DNA from: JAGQOZ01 sp041399205
GTDB lineage: Bacteria; Planctomycetota; Planctomycetia; Pirellulales; Pirellulaceae
Assembly (NCBI GenBank): GCA_041399205.1
Contig: JAWKTK010000033.1
Coordinates: 1-64,000, forward strand
DNA length: 64,000 nt
Reading direction: 5' to 3'
The position numbers and the translations under genes were made by a program. Every line of letters begins with the position of its first letter. The first letter of the stretch is position 1. Positions 58,654-64,000 of the stretch are shown here, one piece after another. Under the pieces are notes generated by a model. That model worked only from the letters and a program-made list of their open reading frames with translations, searched no databases and was not told the DNA's origin.

Positions 58654-61518
58654 ATGAGATGCCAAGCACGGAGTAGTCGAATTCGCCGGCCGTTGCATTT
58701 GTCCGAACTGGAGGCTCGTCAGATGTTAGACGCGTCCAGTATTTTGTGGCCTGAATCGCCCTACTTGTCGCTGAGCTTTGCGCCCGACGGCACCGATATT
58801 GGTGGCGCACCGAATCAACTTGCCGAAACATTTGCGTCTTTGGGGCCGCCGGATGAATGGCAAGATCAGATTTTGTTGGCGTTTCATACTTGGTCGCAAC
58901 ACACCAATAGTGACATTGGGTTAGTCGACGATAGTGGCGATGACTTTGGAACGCCAGGAGCGCGTTTGCAGGATCCTCGCTTTGGCGATATTCGGATTGG
59001 CGCTCGACCGCTGGCTGCGGATGTGATGGCGATTTCTATTTCGCAAGATTCGCTGGTGTCGGGGACCTGGGCAGGTGACGTGATCTTCAATAGCGAAGCC
59101 GACTTTCGCAATTTGGACGAACTCTTTTCGGTTGCCTTGCATGAAGCGGGGCACGTGTTTGGACTAGCACATACTGACGAATCCAATTCGCCGATGCGGA
59201 TTCATGGCGTTTCCGAATTCACGTCGCCAACGGCCAGTGATTTGGCAATGCTGCAGGATTTGTACGGTAGCCGACTGCTTGATTCTGCGGAATGGGAATC
59301 GGATAGCGGCCGTAATGATAGCCGAGAACAAGCGACGGATCTGGAAGGTGGCGAGGCCCTTAGTGATGTGCATGGTTCGGCTCCGGCCATTGTGTTTGCA
59401 GATATTGCCCAAGGCGATACGGATGTCTATCGAGTGGAAGTGCCGGACGATTATCGCGGCGACGTGACGGTGCGATTGGTGACCAGGGGAATCAGTCTGT
59501 TGTCACCTCGGATGAATATTACCGATGCAAACGGCAATGTGTTGCATCAACTGGACGGTGGGCGATCCGTTTGGAATGGAGATCAAGCGAAGTCGATTGC
59601 GGTGCGGCCCGATTCTGAACTCTTCATTGAAGTCAATGCAGGTTCGAATACGTCGTTTGACGTGGGCGGCTATACGTTGGTCGTTCGGTTTGACGAAGTG
59701 AATGTCATTGACCAAACCACCGAGGACGAAGTGGTTTTCAGTAATCTTCGTCGGTTGATGGTAGATGATTTTGATGACTTTTTTGATCAGGACGAAGAGA
59801 CGTACTTTCACGAAGACGGTCATTCGGACGACGATTTGGAGTCGGCATCCGAATTAGCGGAATTGGCCGGCTATGGACGAATGCAAAAGTACGAATTCGT
59901 CGGTAGCTTGACGGGAAATAGGGATCGAGACTACTTCAGGATCAACAGCCCGATTGATTTGGCAAGCGACGTGGCAACCATTTCTGTGCGTTCGCTGGAT
60001 GCGGGAAAGTTGATCCCGTTGGTGCAATTGTTTGATGATCAGCATCAAGCGGTTGCCAGTCGCATTTTGGTGAATGGCAACGGTGACTATATTGTGCAAG
60101 CCGCAGGAATTCAGCCGGATCGCGAATACTTTGTTGAAATCCAAGCGGCGGATGCGGCGGGCGGTTTTGCCACCGGGAATTACCAGCTGACGGCGCTCTT
60201 TGGAGGTCGAACCGTACCTGTCGCAGAATTCAGTGCGGGCAGCTTGTTTGATTCGGCCGAATCCACTTCGCTGCACGTCGCAACTACTCAACTGTTTCAT
60301 TTTGGCTTGTCGGTGGAAGACACAACGGCGGCCAGTCGCGAAGGTGCATTGATTCGCATTGTCAATTCCGAAGGCAAGGTCCTGACGCAAGTGGCAGCGG
60401 CCACCGGACAGACCAGAACGGCTGGCAACGTGTTGCTTTCGCCGGGACAGTATCGTATTCAAACGATTCCGTTGCGAAGCGAAGTGAATCAGAATCCAAC
60501 CGCGCTGAAGTATTTGGTTCGCGGGTCGGTGGTGTCGGATCCGTTCGGTGTGGATCCGTTGGAGCCGAGTTCGACGGAATACCAATGTCCGGATCTGAAC
60601 GGCGTGTTTTGTTATCCGGGCGGGATTCAGTCTCCCGATCCTTACATCTTTGACGACTTCTTGAACCAGTTTCCGGATGCCGGTGTCATTGATGTTTCCA
60701 ATTGGGACCAATTCATACTGGGCGAATGGTGGAATTGGTATTGGCAAGAAACCGGTTTGCATAACAGCGAACCACTCGGCTTTTCTGATACGTACGATGC
60801 TCAGCAGGGGCTGCCTTTGGAAGTATCCAGTTTTCAAGGTGTGCTACAAAACGATATTGATCCCAATGTAGATTCCCTTTCGGCGGTGCTAGTGGACGCT
60901 CCGTCGGCAGGACAACTATCGTTACAAGCCAGCGGCGCGTTTCAATATGTTTCTACGAATCGTTTTGAAGGAACTGATTCGTTTACTTATCGAGTCTCCG
61001 ATGGCGATTCCCTTTCTGCGGAAGTCACTGTCACGATCCAGGTTGGGGCGAACCCCGCGGCACTCGGCGATTTTGACCAAGACGGTCAATTCGGTCACGC
61101 CGATATTCAACGAATGCGGCAAGCGATCGAAGCAGGTTGGATTGGTGCGTTCGACTTGAATCACGATTCTGTTACCGATGCCGACGACTGGCAAATTCTG
61201 ATTCACGATGTGATCGGAACATCGTTCGGAGACGCCAACTTGGACGGTCGCTTTGATAGCCAAGACCTGATTGCCGTTTTCCAAAGTGGTCGATTCGAAG
61301 TGTCGAACACTGTGTCCCCGCCGGTCGAATGGAATGCCGGTGATTGGAACGGCGACGGCACGTTTGATACTGCCGACCTGGTCCTGGCGTTTCAGGACGG
61401 CGCCTATGACGTCAACGGTGCCACGACAGCCCTCGACACGAATTCTGTGTTCGCGGAAATTGCTGCTGCGATGACATCGCACCGACAGCAGGAAAAACAG
61501 GTCCAGCGACGTTTCTAA
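58654..61518 (+). CDS. Secreted matrixin-like metalloprotease with cadherin-like and dockerin-like C-terminus
   Basis: 954 aa. Start chosen at ATG 58654, five bases after the kinase stop with GGAG upstream. The N-terminus has LHLSELEARQMLDAS (about residues 15-29). The protease domain (about 30-210) has ALHEAGHVFGLAHTDESNSPM, a full HExxHxxGxxH zinc site followed by the Met turn. Middle regions look like pre-peptidase beta domains (about 225-350 and 405-520, binding patterns such as DTDVYRVEVPDDYRGDVTVRL). A cadherin-like domain (FQGVLQNDIDPNVDSLSAVLVD) and dockerin-like loops (FGDANLDGRFDSQDLIAVF, DWNGDGTFDTADLVLAF) end the protein. It is probably the effector of the sigma/kinase unit, acting on extracellular protein. 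Confidence 0.88.
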   Translation: MRCQARSSRIRRPLHLSELEARQMLDASSILWPESPYLSLSFAPDGTDIGGAPNQLAETFASLGPPDEWQDQILLAFHTWSQHTNSDIGLVDDSGDDFGTPGARLQDPRFGDIRIGARPLAADVMAISISQDSLVSGTWAGDVIFNSEADFRNLDELFSVALHEAGHVFGLAHTDESNSPMRIHGVSEFTSPTASDLAMLQDLYGSRLLDSAEWESDSGRNDSREQATDLEGGEALSDVHGSAPAIVFADIAQGDTDVYRVEVPDDYRGDVTVRLVTRGISLLSPRMNITDANGNVLHQLDGGRSVWNGDQAKSIAVRPDSELFIEVNAGSNTSFDVGGYTLVVRFDEVNVIDQTTEDEVVFSNLRRLMVDDFDDFFDQDEETYFHEDGHSDDDLESASELAELAGYGRMQKYEFVGSLTGNRDRDYFRINSPIDLASDVATISVRSLDAGKLIPLVQLFDDQHQAVASRILVNGNGDYIVQAAGIQPDREYFVEIQAADAAGGFATGNYQLTALFGGRTVPVAEFSAGSLFDSAESTSLHVATTQLFHFGLSVEDTTAASREGALIRIVNSEGKVLTQVAAATGQTRTAGNVLLSPGQYRIQTIPLRSEVNQNPTALKYLVRGSVVSDPFGVDPLEPSSTEYQCPDLNGVFCYPGGIQSPDPYIFDDFLNQFPDAGVIDVSNWDQFILGEWWNWYWQETGLHNSEPLGFSDTYDAQQGLPLEVSSFQGVLQNDIDPNVDSLSAVLVDAPSAGQLSLQASGAFQYVSTNRFEGTDSFTYRVSDGDSLSAEVTVTIQVGANPAALGDFDQDGQFGHADIQRMRQAIEAGWIGAFDLNHDSVTDADDWQILIHDVIGTSFGDANLDGRFDSQDLIAVFQSGRFEVSNTVSPPVEWNAGDWNGDGTFDTADLVLAFQDGAYDVNGATTALDTNSVFAEIAAAMTSHRQQEKQVQRRF

Positions 61519-61759
61519 GGTATCATCCGACGATGACATAGCGGTTGTGACCTTTGTGTGATTCGGCAAAAGTGACCAAGAAAACCAGTCGTTGTGATTC
61601 AATGCAAGTCGATTGATTGTCAAGTTTCATGTGTGGAGCATAAACACTTGCATCTCGGGAAGTCGGCCCGTACAGTGATCAAATGGCAATAGGCTGCTAG
61701 GCACATTCCGTGCGAGATCCACACTGACCATTACATAATACATATGGGGGCATTTGACC
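61519..61759. other. Intergenic region before the small secreted protein gene
   Basis: 241 bases without a recognisable gene. An AT-rich TTACATAATA lies at 61731-61740 and could be a -10 region, but no -35 is convincing. GGGGG at 61746-61750 may serve as ribosome site for GTG 61760. Confidence 0.4.
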
Positions 61760-62460
61760 GTGCATATCGGACACCTAAGGCAAATAATCGCGTTGTCACT
61801 GATTCTTGTATCTTCCGTATTCGCTCAGGTGATTGGCAGCCACCGTATGAGTTCTTGGATGACTTGAATGTTCTGTACGAACGAATGCGGAGCGAAGGCC
61901 TTGGACTATCGACGCAGCAACAGCAGCGTATAGACCAGTATCTGCGTGAAATGCGGCACGATACTGCCCTGATCTGCAGAGATCTTACTCCAACCAGCTA
62001 TGCACCGGAGGCGGTCCGCAAGTGTGCTCAGATTCGTGAAGAAGGTCGTCAGAAAATCTTGGACGTGTTGACGCTGTCGCAGCGAGACTACGTGCGTAAA
62101 GAGACATTGCGGCGGCGCGTTCGCAATGGCGGTTTGACTTGGTTGATCAAGAGCGAGGACGTTGCGCCAGCTCTAGCGGAATTGAATCTGACCGAAAAGC
62201 AGTGGCAGGAAATTCAAGAGGCCCATATCGAGGTGTTGGCGGTAACTGATGAACAGTCAAGGGAACTGCATCGGAAGCACAATCAGATTCGGATGGAGTT
62301 GAATCAGGAACTGCAGCAGCAAGTGGCCGCGGAATTCACAAAGCCTCAATTGGATTTGCTCGAGAGAGTTGTAGGCGTTCCCTTTTCAATAACGTTTCCC
62401 AGCATCAAAGATTTGTTTCTCCAGTTGGCGAGACAAACAATGGGAAACCACGCCGTATGA
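61760..62460 (+). CDS. Small secreted helical protein of unknown function (probable frameshift near the N-terminus)
   Basis: The open frame 61744-62460 begins with non-hydrophobic residues, but the +1 frame from GTG 61760 encodes a good signal peptide, MHIGHLRQIIALSLILVSSVFAQ, with GGGGG nine bases upstream. A one-base shift near 61830 joins it to QPPYEFLDDLNVLYERMRSEGLGL. The remainder is charged and helical, with coiled-coil character (EIQEAHIEVLAVTDEQSRELHRKHNQIRMELNQELQQQV). It ends VGVPFSITFPSIKDLFLQLARQ. I do not know the family; the size and LTEKQWQEIQ style recall periplasmic Spy/CpxP-like helical proteins, without a firm match. A paralogous but broken segment follows at once. Confidence 0.6.
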
Positions 62461-62461
62461 T

Positions 62462-62990
62462 ATGGATCTGATTGCGGCCGCCGCTACGCGGATCATGCTT
62501 CAACCGGAAGGGGTGATCAGTGCGGATGCGATCGCTGAAATTAAACAGATCATGCAGTCATCGGAAGACAACAGCACTTGGGAGTCTCGTCGGAAAGATC
62601 GGATTGCAGCGGGCGAAAAATTCGCGAACTGGTACCGGACGCACTTGTCACCGAAGCCGTGACTGCGTCGTTACAAGCTTGATACGCAAAGTCGGGTATT
62701 TGGTGGTTAGTCCACAGCGAAGACCTCGAGCCCGAATTAGCGGAACTGAAATTGTCTGATTCGCAGAAGGATAAAATCGACCGAATGCTCAAGCGAATTG
62801 TGGACGAAAACGAAGAACGCATTCAAGAGATCACTCGGCAAATGGCCGAAGATCGACGATTTGTATATCGGCAAGTCATCTGCAAATTCATAACTTGCTG
62901 ACGGATAGACAGAAGGCGATCTTGGCCGAGACGCTGGGTGAAGATCCCTTGGGAATTCCTATGACAGCCGAGGTATGGACGCCGCCGTGA
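62462..62990 (+). pseudogene. Decayed paralogue or second domain of the preceding protein
   Basis: Starts at ATG 62462 one base after the previous stop. Frame 2 reads RIMLQPEGVISADAIAEIKQIMQ, shifts near 62608 to GRKIRELVPDALVTEAVTASLQA, meets TGA at 62680, then continues in the same frame YAKSGIWWLVHSEDLEPELAELKLSDSQKDKI. It shifts again near 62875 to LLTDRQKAILAETLGEDPLGIP and stops at 62990. Thirty-eight positions around the TGA align without a gap to the preceding protein (TWLIKSEDVAPALAEL region), where the TGA matches an Arg; CGA to TGA is the simplest explanation. The segment lacks a signal peptide, so it could also be the second half of a two-domain protein. Confidence 0.65.
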
Positions 62991-63010
62991 TAAGTGTCCG
63001 AAAATCTATC

Positions 63011-63066
63011 AAGCAAAGTGCGGAATGATCCGGATGGGACGCAAGGCGTCAGGCTTTGCTTTTTCT
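63011..63066 (+). terminator. Probable terminator after the small secreted protein locus
   Basis: AAGCAAAG (63011-63018) pairs with CTTTGCTT (63054-63061), with an inner hairpin GACGC-AAG-GCGTC (63038-63050), followed by a short T run. Confidence 0.65.
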
Positions 63067-63091
63067 GGAAGTAGAATAGGTGACGTGGTGC

Positions 63092-63131
63092 AAAAAAAAC
63101 AGAGCGACTTGTCACAAGCCGCTCTGTTTTG
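63092..63131 (-). terminator. Rho-independent terminator after the alginate-export-type gene
   Basis: On the minus strand AAACAGAGCG pairs with CGCTCTGTTT, an inner CTTGT/ACAAG extends the stem, and eight T residues follow. It lies about 25 bases after the stop at 63157. Confidence 0.88.
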
Positions 63132-63156
63132 CAAGTCATTCACCGAAGTGTGATCA

Positions 63157-63999
63157 TTAGAAGTTCAGTGTGAATTCGGTGTAGAAGAAATCTTCGTCCG
63201 ACCTGTTGGCGGTGATGATCTTGTTACCGGCCCACAAGTGCGACCAGCCAAACAGGATTTGAGATCTGGGGCTGATGCTGTAGGTGGCAATCAGGTCCAA
63301 TTCGTCTCCAAAGTCTTTGCTGGTGGTGCTTTGTGCGGGCGTACCACCAATGCTAGGTACGATATCGGTGTCTTGGTTCGACATGAAGTGATAGTACCAC
63401 AGCAGCAACGAAAGTTTGTCGGTCGGCTTCATGGTCAGCAAGACGTTGGGCGATTCAATGTTGGATCTGGCTACGGCGTCGTTAAAGCCAAGATACTTGT
63501 GAGCCAGCGGGAATAGTTGGTTGAAGCGATTGAAGTCGCCGCCAATGTTGTTTCCCGATGCGTAATCGTAGTACACCCACAGTGTCGTATTCCATGGTGC
63601 TTGTTTGATTTTGCGACCGATACCGGCAGTGAAAAAACCGGCCGTGTGATCCAATCCCAATCCGCTTTGGCGACCGAACTGCGGACCGCCTTCCACTTCA
63701 TACAGCCAATCGTCCAACGAACCGTTTAAACGAGCTCCAAACGTATGCAGCGAAAAGTCCGTCGTGATGGGAGCACCATTCGCTTGATGGTCATAGCCCA
63801 AGTAGTAAACGTCCAGCGACGCATTTTCCAGTCCGCTGTAAGTCGTGTACATTCCGTAGAAGGATTGGTCGTAGTCGGCTTCGTCAAAATCGTTGGCATC
63901 GACCGGAACAAAGTTCGTGTAGAAAACGTCCGTGGCCCAGTCGCCTTGACGATGCAGAATGTTGATACCTTCGAACTTGCGACGCGTGTTGGCCCAATC
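63157..63999 (-). CDS. Alginate-export-type outer membrane porin (5' truncated)
   Basis: The frame is open to the window edge (DWANTRRKFEGINILHRQGDW precedes the first ATG at 63852), so the N-terminal part lies outside. About 280 residues are visible: alternating amphipathic strands (LWVYYDYASGNN, LSLLLWYYHFMSN, LDLIATYSISPRSQILFGWSHLWAG) and a C-terminal aromatic, FFYTEFTLNF. The order DVFYTNFVPVD, TYSGLENASLDVYYLGYD, FGARLNGSLDDWLYEVEGGPQFG is that of the alginate_exp barrel family (AlgE-like). It is probably an outer membrane channel; the substrate cannot be inferred. Confidence 0.82.
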   Translation of the reverse strand, partial: DWANTRRKFEGINILHRQGDWATDVFYTNFVPVDANDFDEADYDQSFYGMYTTYSGLENASLDVYYLGYDHQANGAPITTDFSLHTFGARLNGSLDDWLYEVEGGPQFGRQSGLGLDHTAGFFTAGIGRKIKQAPWNTTLWVYYDYASGNNIGGDFNRFNQLFPLAHKYLGFNDAVARSNIESPNVLLTMKPTDKLSLLLWYYHFMSNQDTDIVPSIGGTPAQSTTSKDFGDELDLIATYSISPRSQILFGWSHLWAGNKIITANRSDEDFFYTEFTLNF

Positions 64000-64000
64000 C

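Noticed and set aside
62680..62682. In-frame TGA with protein-like sequence on both sides, as another selenocysteine codon
   Set aside because: It aligns without a gap to an Arg codon of the neighbouring paralogue, so CGA to TGA is simpler. No hairpin of the type seen at 12802 follows, and the same segment has two frameshifts.
1..64000. Genome-wide reassignment of TGA to a sense codon
   Set aside because: TGA ends several intact genes at the expected place (kinase at 58646-58648, giant protein at 53502-53504, ORF at 62458-62460). Only the two paralogous positions are read through.

Overview
The window looks like a chromosomal segment of a planctomycete (Planctomycetota, probably Pirellulales). 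Evidence: secreted proteins with an N-terminal LExRxxL motif (LEALESRQML, LEALETRRML, LELEARQML, LEDRILFDA), C-terminal dockerin-like calcium loops, a PEP-CTERM protein, FG-GAP/ASPIC-UnbV proteins, an ECF sigma factor overlapping a Ser/Thr kinase gene, and dispersed short intergenic repeats. Housekeeping genes (hemD-hemE, def-fmt, fabH, pepF) are interspersed with accessory modules.

Layout. 0-7.2 kb: end of an Lpg1974-like outer membrane protein, a SdrD_B/dockerin surface protein, a REP-palindrome island around a RAYT transposase, and frameshifted thrE and acyltransferase genes. 7.3-14.2 kb: two divergent paralogous FG-GAP/ASPIC-UnbV genes, each followed by a redoxin module. Each carries an in-frame TGA at the same position (codon 611 and 609), followed at once by a hairpin of GCGAC, an AGGTCG-containing loop and GTCGC. 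I read these as candidate selenoproteins with bacterial SECIS elements. 14.4-27.2 kb: a PEP-CTERM protein, haem genes, formyl-Met genes, an NRDE protein, fabH, pepF and a PQQ-propeller protein. 27.3-36.0 kb (minus strand): a five-gene cluster of compact SecA, HlyD adaptor, cytosolic-domain/HlyD fusion, M50 protease/HlyD fusion and TolC-like protein. It is divergent from a giant DUF4347/cadherin-repeat surface protein (36.3-53.5 kb). I propose a dedicated export system for that protein. 53.6-61.5 kb: an acidic dockerin protein, then a tightly coupled ECF sigma factor, kinase and secreted metalloprotease. 61.7-64 kb: a small secreted protein with a decayed neighbour, and an alginate-export-type porin cut by the window edge.

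Sequence quality matters here. Several genes (1299-3013, thrE, the acyltransferase, the redoxin tail at 7.3-8.1 kb, the M50 protein, 61.76-62.99 kb) carry single-base frameshifts, several of them in homopolymers. The 333-bp repeat array at 41-52 kb has an indel in almost every unit. Most other genes are clean. The two TGA codons cannot be explained this way: frame is kept on both sides, and both paralogues share the codon and the RNA hairpin. Removing 40925-52572 joins the giant gene into one uninterrupted 1843-codon ORF, so the array is either a real expansion or an assembly product.
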